In this document: piece by piece, positions 1-7,832 of the stretch
How positions within the stretch are numbered: position 1 is the first letter of the stretch
Layout: the number at the start of each line of letters is the position of its first letter
Assembly: GCA_965224495.1 (NCBI GenBank)
Contig: CBDCZI010000014.1
Location: forward strand, 84,696 to 148,695
Origin: CBDCZI01 sp965224495
GTDB lineage: Bacteria; Bacteroidota; Bacteroidia; Cytophagales; JAAEPT01
Direction: 5' to 3'
Length of the DNA stretch: 64,000 nucleotides
Translations under genes and position numbers: made by a program
Notes under the pieces: model-generated
Seen by the model: the letters and a program-made list of their open reading frames with translations, nothing else
What the model was told of the DNA's origin: nothing
Database searches by the model: none

Positions 1-49
1 ACGTTCTGTACTTTCAGTATTTATTGAAAAATTTAATTAAAAAAAGGTG

Positions 50-550
50 CTAAATTCTTAGCCACTTTATCAATTTCAAAAACCAATTCGTTTTTGAACT
101 ACTAAAGGTTAATAGTATTTTTTCAGATTGCTTCGAAAAAGCAAGTAACTCTTTAGTCATTTTTTTAAATTCATCAACTTTTAACCCCTTTCCCTTTATA
201 CCCTGTACCTCTGTTAATATTTTAATAATCGGGTCCAACTCTCTCTTTTTTCTTTCTCTTGCCACCTGTTGTGCCAAGTACCACACATCTTTTTCAGATT
301 TAAAAAACTCTTTTCTCTCTCCTTTCACCAACACTTTATCTGCCAACCCCCAATCCATCAATGCACGAATATTCATATTAGCATTCCCTCTACTAATTTG
401 TAATTCACTCATGATTTCTTCTGCGCTCAAAGGCTCTACACTAATCAATAACAGCGCGTGTATTTGTGCCATTGTACGATTAACTCCCCAACTAGACCCC
501 AAACTACCCCACGCTTCTATGTACCTATCCTTAGCTTCTTCAAATTTCAT
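50..550 (-). CDS. GbsR/MarR-family transcriptional regulator
   Basis: A 166-residue probable DNA-binding regulator of the GbsR subgroup of MarR-like winged-helix proteins. The N-terminal part (residues ~5-90) reads as a winged helix: a segment like MAQIHALLL, then the recognition-helix region EEIMSELQISRGNANMNIRAL, then a basic wing with KGERKEFF. The C-terminal ~70 residues are charged and helical (VARERKKREL, KKMTKELLAF), as expected for the dimerisation part. Family members sense small ligands or osmotic/envelope conditions, but the ligand here is unknown. It is transcribed away from PEP carboxylase's 3' end in the same direction, with a terminator between them, so it has its own promoter. 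The ATG at 550 is the only good start. Function as a regulator is fairly sure; targets are unknown. Confidence 0.8.
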   Translation of the reverse strand: MKFEEAKDRYIEAWGSLGSSWGVNRTMAQIHALLLISVEPLSAEEIMSELQISRGNANMNIRALMDWGLADKVLVKGERKEFFKSEKDVWYLAQQVARERKKRELDPIIKILTEVQGIKGKGLKVDEFKKMTKELLAFSKQSEKILLTFSSSKTNWFLKLIKWLRI

Positions 551-649
551 ACGTCAAACTTACATAAACTTTTTGAACTTTCAATATATAATGAAATCTT
601 ATCTAGAAATAAACACATTAAAAAATATCCCCACCAAACCCTATAAAAC

Positions 650-688
650 AAAAAAAGGCTATTCTTTATACAAAGAATAGCCTTTTTT
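650..688 (-). terminator. Rho-independent terminator of ppc (possibly bidirectional)
   Basis: The stem pairs AAAGGCTATTCTTT with AAAGAATAGCCTTT around a short ATAC loop and is flanked by an A-run on the left and a T-run on the right. It lies 15 bp beyond the stop of the PEP carboxylase gene and upstream of the regulator gene, so it can end ppc transcription on the minus strand. Confidence 0.85.
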
Positions 689-703
689 ATGAATTAGAAT
701 AAC

Positions 704-3469
704 TTATCCAGTACTTCTCATTGCACTTGCAATTGCATTGATAGTCATCAAGATAGTTAATAACGTTTCATCTTGTTCTGTCGAATCAGCCTCTTTTTGA
801 GCTCTCCATATTTTGATTAGCTCCACTTGTCTTACGTGGAGTTCGTTCATTGCCTCTGTTCTCAAACGTGTTGAGTACGTATGGTTTGCACGACGCTCTT
901 CTGACGGACGTTTGATTAAACGACCCAACATATCACGTGTTTTCGCTAACTCTGTCAAGTAGATATCCAACATTGTATCTTTTGCCTCTTGGTCTGTCAC
1001 CATCGAAGCATACAATTTCATAATTTCCTCATCCGAAGTAGCGATACTTGTATCAACATTTGTGAATACGTAACGAACAAACGGGTCAGATTTTATAGCC
1101 TCTTGCAAACGCTCAAAATCAGCAGGAGATTCCTTAATCAATTTCTCTAAAGTAGAACCAATCCCAAACCACGAAGTGATATTGAAACGAGATTGTGACC
1201 AACTAAACACCCAAGGAATAGCTCTCAAATCATCTAAACTACGTGTTCCTGTACGTCTTGCTGGACGAGAACCAATTTTACTATGTTCCAATACATCAAT
1301 CGGTGTGGCTTCAGTAAAGAATTTCAAGAAATGAGGTTCGTGTATCATTTTTGTGTAAAATTGCTCACTCCAAGTAGCCAATTTTTGAATAATATCAGCG
1401 TATTCGTATTCTTTAATTTCTAATTTATCATCCGTCAATTTCTTCGCCGTCGTACCTGCAACCAATATTTCCATATTGTAAACCGCTTGGTATTGGTTCG
1501 AATATTTTTGATTAATCGTCTCTCCTTGTTCAGTCAAACGCATATTCCCGTTCACTGAGTGAGGCGGTAAACCTTTGATAAACCAATGCGTTGGTCCTGC
1601 ACCACGACTAATAGACCCTCCTTTTCCGTGGAAAAAACGAGACATAATACCGTGCTGACGACAAACAGCAGACAATTTAGTTTGAGCCTTATAAAGCCCC
1701 CACTGACTCGCCATAATACCACCATCTTTGTTACTATCAGAGTAACCAACCATAATTTGTTGTACCAACTTATCGTTTTTAGTCAACTCTTTTTGGTAAG
1801 CCAAACTTCTTTTGGTGATAGGATGCGATAAAAACGCTTCCATAATCTCAGGACCATTTTCCAAATCATCTATCGTTTCCAACAACGGAACTACAGGTAT
1901 TTTACACACCATTCCTTCCTCTGTCATAAACGTCAGTCCAGACTCTCTAGCCAACAAATACACCACTAACAAATCGTTTACACTTCTTGTCATACTGACA
2001 ATAAATGAACCAATTCCTTTCGAACCGTACTTGTTTACGTGGTCAGCAACCACATTCAAACAATCATTAACCGCTTTAGCATTCGTATCTAATTCAAAAT
2101 TAGTGTGCGAAAATGGTCTATTTGATTGTAATTCTTTATCTAAAAAGGCAAATTTTTCCTCTGCCGTATAGTTCATAAATTTATCACCACTCAACCCTGC
2201 CGAATCCAACAATTGAGCCACCGCCTTATCGTGGAAATCACTATTCTGACGGATATCTAAATGAGCCAAATGAAACCCAAAAGCAGAAACCACACGTAAA
2301 ATTTCGTGTACCTCCGAATAAGCCAATGCCTTCGCTCCGATATTTAACAACGACTGTTGCAACACCTTCAAATCAGCCATCAACTCCTCATCTTCCACAT
2401 AACTATACGAAGTTTCCTTCAGCTCCGTAGCGTGTGTTCTCTTCACATCCAACGGCAATTTGATAAGCATCATACCGATAAACTGACGGTAAACCTCGTT
2501 CGGATACAAATCCACTTGCTCCTGTCCCAACTCGCCACAACTCGCCAACAACGCTTTGAAACTTGCAGAAAAAGCCTCTCCCAAACCATCAAAAGATTGC
2601 TCAATAGTCAAACTCTTATTTAAGCTCAACAACTTTCTTCTAATAATAATAAAAGCATTCAAACGCATCGCACGTAAAGTTTCTGCCGTAATATCAGCAG
2701 TAATCAACGCGTGCCCATCTCTATCTCCACCAACCCAATCACCAAAAGTAATCTTAGGTAACTTATCAAAATCTTGAATCAAACTCGTGTCAAATCCCAT
2801 CTCTTTCCAAGCAATCTCCAAACGTCTATCCACACGATTAATCGTTTCAGGAAACACATTTACCAAATAGTAAAGTACGTTTTTCAATTCAGAAAGCACA
2901 TCAGGTTTTTGGCGATACAACTCACCCGTACGCCACAATTTATCTATCAACAACTTCAACGAACGTACATTTTCTTCCTTCTCCGAATCATTGTACATCG
3001 TATTATCGATACGAATAATCAAACGATACAACTCCTTATGATGCTCAAGAACCGTCTCTCTTTTCGCCTCCGTAGGGTGTGCCGTCAACACAGGTTCAAC
3101 CTGTATTTCTCTCAACACATCCGCAATTTGTTCTTGCGTATAACCCAATTTTTTCAGCGAAGCCAAGTTATTAGCCCACAAACCATTGATTTTTTCAAAC
3201 TCGTGATTCCCCTCAACCTTACGTCTTTTTTGAACCGCCCCGTGTATTTCGGACATATTCAACAACTGAAAAGCAATCGAATGCACTTGAATTTCTTTCA
3301 ATGACAAATCACCCTTTCGAGGAGCTTCACCATTAATCCACGGAATATTTTTCGCTAATTCGTATTCCCCATTCTCCTCCAAAACCTCTTTGAAACAATT
3401 CAATAAAAATTCCAAATCTTTGTACGGTTTCCCTAATTTGTCTTGAATTTCACTTAACATTCCGCTCAT
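704..3469 (-). CDS. ppc: Phosphoenolpyruvate carboxylase
   Basis: A full-length (921 aa) PEP carboxylase, which adds bicarbonate to PEP to form oxaloacetate and replenishes the TCA cycle. The family signature LTAHPTEAKR is present with catalytic His131. The second signature FHGKGGSISRGAGPTHW carries the mobile-loop glycines and arginine, and GYSDSNKDGG is also intact. Length is typical for bacterial enzymes (about 870-930 aa). The ATG at 3469 is chosen; a second Met three codons in (MLSEI) is an equally possible start. The gene is monocistronic: it has its own candidate promoter at 3539-3569 and a terminator right after the stop. Assignment is certain from the two signatures. Confidence 0.98.
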   Translation of the reverse strand: MSGMLSEIQDKLGKPYKDLEFLLNCFKEVLEENGEYELAKNIPWINGEAPRKGDLSLKEIQVHSIAFQLLNMSEIHGAVQKRRKVEGNHEFEKINGLWANNLASLKKLGYTQEQIADVLREIQVEPVLTAHPTEAKRETVLEHHKELYRLIIRIDNTMYNDSEKEENVRSLKLLIDKLWRTGELYRQKPDVLSELKNVLYYLVNVFPETINRVDRRLEIAWKEMGFDTSLIQDFDKLPKITFGDWVGGDRDGHALITADITAETLRAMRLNAFIIIRRKLLSLNKSLTIEQSFDGLGEAFSASFKALLASCGELGQEQVDLYPNEVYRQFIGMMLIKLPLDVKRTHATELKETSYSYVEDEELMADLKVLQQSLLNIGAKALAYSEVHEILRVVSAFGFHLAHLDIRQNSDFHDKAVAQLLDSAGLSGDKFMNYTAEEKFAFLDKELQSNRPFSHTNFELDTNAKAVNDCLNVVADHVNKYGSKGIGSFIVSMTRSVNDLLVVYLLARESGLTFMTEEGMVCKIPVVPLLETIDDLENGPEIMEAFLSHPITKRSLAYQKELTKNDKLVQQIMVGYSDSNKDGGIMASQWGLYKAQTKLSAVCRQHGIMSRFFHGKGGSISRGAGPTHWFIKGLPPHSVNGNMRLTEQGETINQKYSNQYQAVYNMEILVAGTTAKKLTDDKLEIKEYEYADIIQKLATWSEQFYTKMIHEPHFLKFFTEATPIDVLEHSKIGSRPARRTGTRSLDDLRAIPWVFSWSQSRFNITSWFGIGSTLEKLIKESPADFERLQEAIKSDPFVRYVFTNVDTSIATSDEEIMKLYASMVTDQEAKDTMLDIYLTELAKTRDMLGRLIKRPSEERRANHTYSTRLRTEAMNELHVRQVELIKIWRAQKEADSTEQDETLLTILMTINAIASAMRSTG

Positions 3470-3538
3470 AATTCTATCTATTTCTATCCAACAATCGCCA
3501 CAATCAACGGTATCGGTATATTACTCTTATTATAACCT

Positions 3539-3569
3539 CAAAAATAACTTAAAAAAAGGAGTATTACAA
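3539..3569 (-). promoter_or_regulatory. Candidate Bacteroidota-type promoter of ppc
   Basis: On the minus strand a TATTTTTG (-7 type TAnnTTTG, 3546-3539) is preceded by TTG (3569-3567) with a 20-bp spacer, matching the Bacteroidota sigma-A pattern. It lies 70 bp upstream of the ppc ATG. Based on motif match only. Confidence 0.5.
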
Positions 3570-3662
3570 TAAGAATTTGGGGCATTCCCTTTTCGCCGTA
3601 CTGTTTTTTCGTTCCCCGAAACAAATTCATCAACAGAAACGAACACCAACGACAAAACAAAG

Positions 3663-3826
3663 AGCGGGTCGGGCTTTTTGTTGCAATCTTTTGGCGGTTA
3701 CTTCGTAACTTTTATTTCCCATTATCGATTAGGCACGTTCACCATCAAAACAAACAGCAAAGAGCCAAAAGGATTTTCTCGTCAATCCCTAAGCCGTTGT
3801 TAGACGACAGACAATGGACAATAGCT
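3663..3826 (-). repeat. Dispersed hairpin repeat, copy A
   Basis: Written on the minus strand it begins CGGCTTAGGGATTGACG, continues to AAATCCTTTTGGC, has a variable middle, and returns through AAAAGATTGCAAC to AAAGCCCGACC. The TTTTGGC / GCCAAAA arms are complementary. The flank GTTGTTAGACGACAGAC (3796-3812) and the following GCTGACTTTC are shared with copy C at 12.8 kb. Confidence 0.75.
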
Positions 3827-3884
3827 GACTTTCAATACGCCTATACATAACGACCAAAAAACACAAGAAAACACGAAATACCTC

Positions 3885-3903
3885 CCCTCCTTTCCAAGGA
3901 GGG
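3885..3903. repeat. Small perfect hairpin CCCTCCTT/AAGGAGGG
   Basis: An 8-bp perfect stem (3885-3892 with 3896-3903) around a 3-base loop, without a T-run. Intergenic; it resembles a short dispersed palindrome rather than a terminator. Confidence 0.5.
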
Positions 3904-4085
3904 AACTAAGGGATGGTTTTAGCCACAAACACAAGAAAAAAACTTTTGACCAATTTTACATAACCACCAAGCACCCTCAAATTCCGAAAAAAGTTCGAAA
4001 TGACAGTATAACTCCCACCTTTTGTAAATCAATACCCAAAGTAACTATTGATAATTCCGTAAACCAACAAAAAAACAACAACGTC

Positions 4086-4106
4086 ATACTGAACTCGTTT
4101 CAGTAT
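4086..4106. repeat. Small perfect hairpin ATACTGAA/TTCAGTAT
   Basis: An 8-bp perfect inverted repeat with a 5-base loop in the intergenic region. There is no T-run and no adjacent gene to terminate. Confidence 0.45.
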
Positions 4107-4217
4107 CTGATGCAAATAAACTCACGCACATATCACCACAAACGTTATGACAACATAAAAAAACTTGGTAATCACCAGAAAAAGAACGAAATTAACAGTA
4201 TACACAAAGCAGATATA

Positions 4218-4243
4218 CCAGTAATCTTAATGACGATTACTGG
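4218..4243. repeat. Hairpin at the left edge of the cassette-like region
   Basis: CCAGTAATC (4218-4226) pairs perfectly with GATTACTGG (4235-4243) around an 8-base loop. It lies 8 bp before the left inverted repeat of the first cassette-like gene. It could be the remains of a preceding structured repeat or a stand-alone hairpin. Confidence 0.5.
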
Positions 4244-4251
4244 TAGCAATA

Positions 4252-4262
4252 TGTTGTAGGTA
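4252..4262 (+). repeat. Left inverted repeat of cassette-like unit 1
   Basis: TGTTGTAGGTA, 10 bp before the ATG of the first hypothetical gene. Its exact complement (11/11) lies at the gene's 3' end, 5049-5059. Confidence 0.75.
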
Positions 4263-4272
4263 ATAAAACCAA

Positions 4273-5076
4273 ATGAAATATCAGATTGAAAATATAATTG
4301 AAGAAATATCTGTTTCTCAAGAGAAAATATGGATTAAATCTAATATTAAAGAATCTAAATTATTAGTTGACTATCTTAATAGTTTACCTGATATAATGCT
4401 AAATTCAAAGCAAACATTCTATGATGAGCAGAGGATACTGTTTAGTAAAGTCAAAATATTTAATGAATTAGTAACTGAAGATGATAAATGGAACTATTTT
4501 GAAAATCATTTCGGAGGCAATGCTTTAAAACCAAATACAAATAAATTTGGATGGTTAAGTTTACAGAATTATATACCTAACGTAGTAATTAATAGAAAGA
4601 CCTTAATTTGTCAGTTTGACTTTCTTTTAGATACTGAATTGAGTCCTTCACTTAAACTGGAATTTGAAAATTTAGTTCAACTAATAGAAGGTTATCAATT
4701 ATTAAATTTTGAATTAACAAAAAAATCTATAACAAATGAAATTGAAGATTTTTTATTTGTTATACTCTCAAATTGGCAAGACATTGATGAGCTGCAAAAA
4801 TATGCGACATTAAAAGTTGGCTATGTCGATTCGAACAATGGATTCGGTGTAGTATACAAAAATGAAATTGATTTTGAAACAACAATTGAAGTTCCGGAAA
4901 ACCACATATTACTTTTCGCAGAAAATATAAGCAACAAAGAGTTTACCATATCTGAAAATGATTACCTCTTACTTCTAATAAAATACTTAAAGAAGAAGAC
5001 TACGAAAAAAATAACTTTAAGAATAAAACAAATGAATGTTAATAAAACTACCTACAACACTGTATATAGCAAATAG
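4273..5076 (+). CDS. Hypothetical protein (267 aa), cassette-borne
   Basis: I do not recognise this protein. It has no signal peptide, no membrane segment and no catalytic motif I can name. It is rich in Asn, Lys, Ile and Leu, and more AT-rich than the housekeeping genes nearby, which suggests transfer. The gene lies between matched 11-bp inverted repeats: one starts 21 bp before the ATG, and the other falls inside the last codons. The final residues (TTYNTVYSK) are therefore encoded by the 3' repeat and the first arm of the following hairpin, so the native C-terminus may be an accident of cassette insertion. It is followed at once by a ~170-bp structured repeat and an IS1182-family element. 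Confidence 0.7.
   Translation: MKYQIENIIEEISVSQEKIWIKSNIKESKLLVDYLNSLPDIMLNSKQTFYDEQRILFSKVKIFNELVTEDDKWNYFENHFGGNALKPNTNKFGWLSLQNYIPNVVINRKTLICQFDFLLDTELSPSLKLEFENLVQLIEGYQLLNFELTKKSITNEIEDFLFVILSNWQDIDELQKYATLKVGYVDSNNGFGVVYKNEIDFETTIEVPENHILLFAENISNKEFTISENDYLLLLIKYLKKKTTKKITLRIKQMNVNKTTYNTVYSK
5049..5059 (-). repeat. Right inverted repeat of cassette-like unit 1
   Basis: TACCTACAACA, the perfect reverse complement of 4252-4262. It overlaps the last codons of the hypothetical gene. Confidence 0.75.
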
Positions 5077-5232
5077 GGCGTTCAGTGATAAATTGAAAGT
5101 TCAGAGCCACTTACAAAGTCCGCCAAATATAAAATTTGGCTTTTAATATGAAAAAATAAAAACAAAATATTTATATTTGGCTAAGTGCAAGATTGAAAGT
5201 TCAGTGCTTTCTTCTGCCCTACTTGCCATATA
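5063..5232 (+). repeat. Structured repeat 1 (attC-like, ~170 bp)
   Basis: The outer arms are 5063-5079 and 5216-5232 (15 of 17 positions complementary, with A-C mismatches at arm positions 7 and 12). Inside are a conserved AATTGAAAGTT (5091-5101) and an inner hairpin GCCAAAT/ATTTGGC (5122-5128 with 5134-5140). An A-rich linker TTTTAATATGAAAAAATAAA (from 5141) follows, then a second ATTTGGC (5175-5181), then TAAGTG (5182-5187), which can pair with CACTTA (5108-5113). A second site with the same plan but different arm sequences lies at 7657-7824. Order, spacing and even the mismatch positions agree. Confidence 0.75.
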
Positions 5233-5240
5233 CTAAACGT

Positions 5241-6904
5241 CAGACTGTCTAATAACTATAAGCGAAATTAGTTATCACATAGTTTGTTGTAAAAGGTATA
5301 AATAGCTATCTTTAAGCTATGAGCTACATCACTGGATTTGACAGAAACCAAGCTGTTTTGATACCCGAAACTATAAACCAACTTATTGATACAAACAATC
5401 CTGTTAGGTTTATTGATGTTTTTGTTGATTCTCTTCAAACGGCAGATTTTGGTTTTAGAAACCCTAACAGAAATACAAATGGCAGACCGCCATTTCACCC
5501 CAAAGACTTATTAAAGCTATATATTTATGGCTATTTGAATAAACTAAGATCATCAAGAGCCTTGGAGAAAGAGTGCAAGCGAAACATAGAACTCATTTGG
5601 CTAATCAAGGGATTAGTACCTGACCACAATACGATTGCTAATTTCAGAAAGAACAATCCTAAAGCGATTAAAAAAGTATTTAGAGCTACAGTCAATATAG
5701 CTAAAAACTTAGATTTGATTGGTGGTGTTTTACTTGCTGGTGACGGGACAAAATTAAGAGCTCAGAATTCTAAAAAGAATAATTACAATCAAAAGAAAAT
5801 AGACCGACACATTGCTTATATCGAAACCAAATTAGCAGAGTATTGTTCGTTATTAGAATCAGCAGACGGAGACCAGAAAAAACAAATCCAAGCGAAGATA
5901 GAGAAGCAAAATAAACATAAAAAACAGTACTTAGCAATTGAAAAACAACTTGAGGAAACAGGAGAAAAACAAGTATCTACCTCTGACCCTGAGGCACGAC
6001 AATTAGTTATTAGAGGTGTTGTTACTGAGGTTTGCTACAATGTTCAATCTACAGTTGATGCTAAAAACAAAATTCCTATTGATTATAAGGTTACCAACAA
6101 AAACGACAAACAGGCAATGACAGACATGGTGAAAAGTGCCATTGATATCATAGGAAGCAATGAGTTTAACGCCGTTTTTGATAAGGGGTATTACACAGCT
6201 GAACAAATTCACGACACTCAAAAACTAGGTGTAACCACTCATGTATGTGTTCCTGCACCAGCCTCTAATGCGCCGGACAAATCATATAATGTAAGTGAAT
6301 TTAAATACAATACAGAGAAAGACAGCTATACCTGCCCCGCAGGAAATACATTAACAACTAATGGTAATTGGTACAACAAACGAGTATATAAAGTCAAGCA
6401 ATATAAAACCAATAAATGTAAAGCATGCCCGGTAAAATCTAGCTGCACAAAATCTAAATCACAACGAATAATCGAACGTCACCAATTTGCAGAAGCACTA
6501 GTTATTAACAAACAAAACATAGCGAAGAACCCAGAAATCTACGCACAAAGACAAGCTGTGGTTGAGCACCCTTTCGGGACAATGAAAAGGTCTTGGGGAT
6601 TTGACTATATCATGACAAAAAAATCAAAAAAACATGCTTCCGCAGATGTTGGTCTTATCTTCATAGCCTACAATCTTAAAAGATTGATGAATATCATAGG
6701 TATAACGGGGTTATTAGAGGTAATAACCTCCTTTTTTCATCGTTTACACTCTGTTTATCTCTATTTCTTCATATATCACTCTATTAAGCTAAAAAACAGA
6801 GTCTCTTCTAGCTTTTTTACTTTGTCCCAGATTTCTATATTTTAGTCGTACTTTTCTGTATTTTTGAATACTAACAAAAAAAACGGAGGTTTTTAGACAA
6901 GCTG
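5241..6904 (+). mobile_element. Complete IS1182-family insertion sequence (1,664 bp)
   Basis: The left end starts CAGACTGTCTAATAAC and the complement of the right end starts CAGCTTGTCTAAAAAC (13 of 16 identical). ACGT is present on both sides (5237-5240 and 6905-6908), which gives a 4-bp target duplication. One intact transposase gene fills the element. The insertion separates structured repeat 1 from the start of cassette-like unit 2; removing it restores CTAAACGTTAGCAAC as a continuous junction. A truncated copy of the same element lies at 7833-8160. Confidence 0.9.
5319..6845 (+). CDS. IS1182-family transposase (DDE)
   Basis: A 508-residue transposase that cuts and rejoins the IS ends. 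The N-terminus reads FDRNQAVLIPETINQLID and then HPKDLLKLYIYGYLNKLRSS, typical of the family's N-terminal domain (DUF772-like). The catalytic acidic triad is recognisable at LLAGDGTKLRAQNS, FDKGYYTAEQI and VEHPFGTMKRSWG. A cysteine cluster (CPAG, CKACPVKSSC) before the last motif is the usual zinc-ribbon-like insertion. Length is near the family norm and the frame is unbroken, so the element may be active. The ATG at 5319 lies 78 bp inside the left end. The same N-terminal sequence recurs in the truncated copy at 7911. Confidence 0.93.
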   Translation: MSYITGFDRNQAVLIPETINQLIDTNNPVRFIDVFVDSLQTADFGFRNPNRNTNGRPPFHPKDLLKLYIYGYLNKLRSSRALEKECKRNIELIWLIKGLVPDHNTIANFRKNNPKAIKKVFRATVNIAKNLDLIGGVLLAGDGTKLRAQNSKKNNYNQKKIDRHIAYIETKLAEYCSLLESADGDQKKQIQAKIEKQNKHKKQYLAIEKQLEETGEKQVSTSDPEARQLVIRGVVTEVCYNVQSTVDAKNKIPIDYKVTNKNDKQAMTDMVKSAIDIIGSNEFNAVFDKGYYTAEQIHDTQKLGVTTHVCVPAPASNAPDKSYNVSEFKYNTEKDSYTCPAGNTLTTNGNWYNKRVYKVKQYKTNKCKACPVKSSCTKSKSQRIIERHQFAEALVINKQNIAKNPEIYAQRQAVVEHPFGTMKRSWGFDYIMTKKSKKHASADVGLIFIAYNLKRLMNIIGITGLLEVITSFFHRLHSVYLYFFIYHSIKLKNRVSSSFFTLSQISIF

Positions 6905-6915
6905 ACGTTAGCAAC
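6905..6915 (+). repeat. Left inverted repeat of cassette-like unit 2
   Basis: ACGTTAGCAAC directly after the IS1182 right end. GTTAGCAAC (6907-6915) has its perfect complement at 7643-7651. The first four bases double as the IS target duplication. Confidence 0.7.
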
Positions 6916-6935
6916 AATTAGAGAAAAGAAACCTA

Positions 6936-7640
6936 ATGAATGATAATGAAATAATAAATAAAGCGATTCAGGAATTAAAACAGTCTGAAAAGCCATATAA
7001 AATGTTCAAGGATTTCTCTTTTATGGATGGAATCGAATGGGGAGATGATAGGTTTCAAAAAATCAGATTCCTATTAGTAAAGTCTACACCATTTGAAAAA
7101 CACACAGATCACGCTTTAAAATTTTCAGAAATCGGACTTGATATATCTAATAATCATAAAGACTGGTTTGATTATAAAAAATCACTGAAACCAAAAAAGG
7201 AGTATGTAAAGTGGATTGGAGTTATTATTGCCGCCTTATCACTAATTTGGAATGTTTATCAAAACAAAATCACCAACGACTTAAAGACTGAAAACAAGGC
7301 TATTCAAGACAAGTTTGAACTAATGAGTAAGAGTAATGAACTTCTTGGATTTAAGACTACTTTTTTAGCTGAATTAGGGGATGAAAAATATGATGACCTT
7401 GAAAAAAAGGTTAAAAACAAGGCTATTGAAACAAAATATCTTAATGACATAATTTATGTTTCATATTATGAAGAAGTTAATGCTTGCGGACAATACAGTG
7501 GAGTGATTAATACATCAAATGACACTATAAATTTAAAGTTAAATTTAATCTCAGATGAAGTTTGTACATCTTTAGCTATTGAAAAAGTCACATTCATTAT
7601 CAATAATTCTGATAAAAAGAAGAAAGTAATAATAAAATAA
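6936..7640 (+). CDS. Hypothetical single-pass membrane protein (234 aa), cassette-borne
   Basis: Not recognised. Residues 1-90 are soluble and polar. One hydrophobic helix lies at about 92-110 (VKWIGVIIAALSLIWNVY), followed by a charged probable coiled coil (NDLKTENKAIQDKFELMSKSN) and a ~100-residue C-terminal domain with a Cys near CGQYSG and another in EVCTSL. There is no N-terminal signal peptide, so orientation in the membrane is uncertain. The gene fits tightly between the inverted repeats at 6907-6915 and 7643-7651: the ATG is 21 bp after the left one and the stop is 2 bp before the right one. Like the first cassette-borne gene it is AT-rich and unrelated to its chromosomal neighbours. 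Confidence 0.7.
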   Translation: MNDNEIINKAIQELKQSEKPYKMFKDFSFMDGIEWGDDRFQKIRFLLVKSTPFEKHTDHALKFSEIGLDISNNHKDWFDYKKSLKPKKEYVKWIGVIIAALSLIWNVYQNKITNDLKTENKAIQDKFELMSKSNELLGFKTTFLAELGDEKYDDLEKKVKNKAIETKYLNDIIYVSYYEEVNACGQYSGVINTSNDTINLKLNLISDEVCTSLAIEKVTFIINNSDKKKKVIIK

Positions 7641-7642
7641 AA

Positions 7643-7651
7643 GTTGCTAAC
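7643..7651 (-). repeat. Right inverted repeat of cassette-like unit 2
   Basis: GTTGCTAAC, the perfect reverse complement of 6907-6915, 2 bp after the stop codon. Confidence 0.7.
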
Positions 7652-7656
7652 ATCAC

Positions 7657-7824
7657 CTATAGTTAATGCGGGTTTTGGTGGGGAATTGAAAGTTTGAAGC
7701 AGTTAATGAAAACCGCTAAACCTTTGGTTTAGCTTTTAAAAATGAAAAGATAAAAACAAAACACAAAGCTTTAGCTACGTGCCAAATTGAAAACTATCGC
7801 TTTTCAATCCCGCACTAACCATAG
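7657..7824 (+). repeat. Structured repeat 2 (attC-like, ~168 bp)
   Basis: The outer arms 7657-7672 and 7809-7824 are complementary at 14 of 16 positions, with mismatches at the same arm positions (7 and 12) as in repeat 1. It contains AATTGAAAGTT (7684-7694), an inner hairpin GCTAAACC/GGTTTAGC (7715-7722 with 7726-7733), the A-rich linker TTTTAAAAATGAAAAGATAA (from 7734), and a further TTTAGC (7770-7775). The arms differ in sequence from repeat 1 but keep complementarity. Confidence 0.75.
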
Positions 7825-7832
7825 CTAGGCGT

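Larger units (their letters stand above)
3470..4217. other. Intergenic region with several palindromic dispersed repeats
   Basis: There is no convincing gene in this ~750-bp stretch. It holds the ppc promoter, one copy of the dispersed co-varying hairpin family (3663-3826) and two small perfect hairpins (3885-3903 and 4086-4106). The remainder is AC-rich sequence without long open frames. It looks like a spot where several kinds of short repeat have accumulated next to the accessory island. Confidence 0.7.

Noticed and set aside
3470..4272. tRNA or small protein gene in the long gap after ppc
   Set aside because: No cloverleaf with a CCA-type acceptor and TTCRA loop was found, and the open frames are short with no ribosome-binding context or protein-like composition.
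5063..5232. Simple terminator for the first cassette gene
   Set aside because: It lacks a T-run after a compact stem, spans 170 bp, and its multi-part plan recurs in the second site with different arm sequences.
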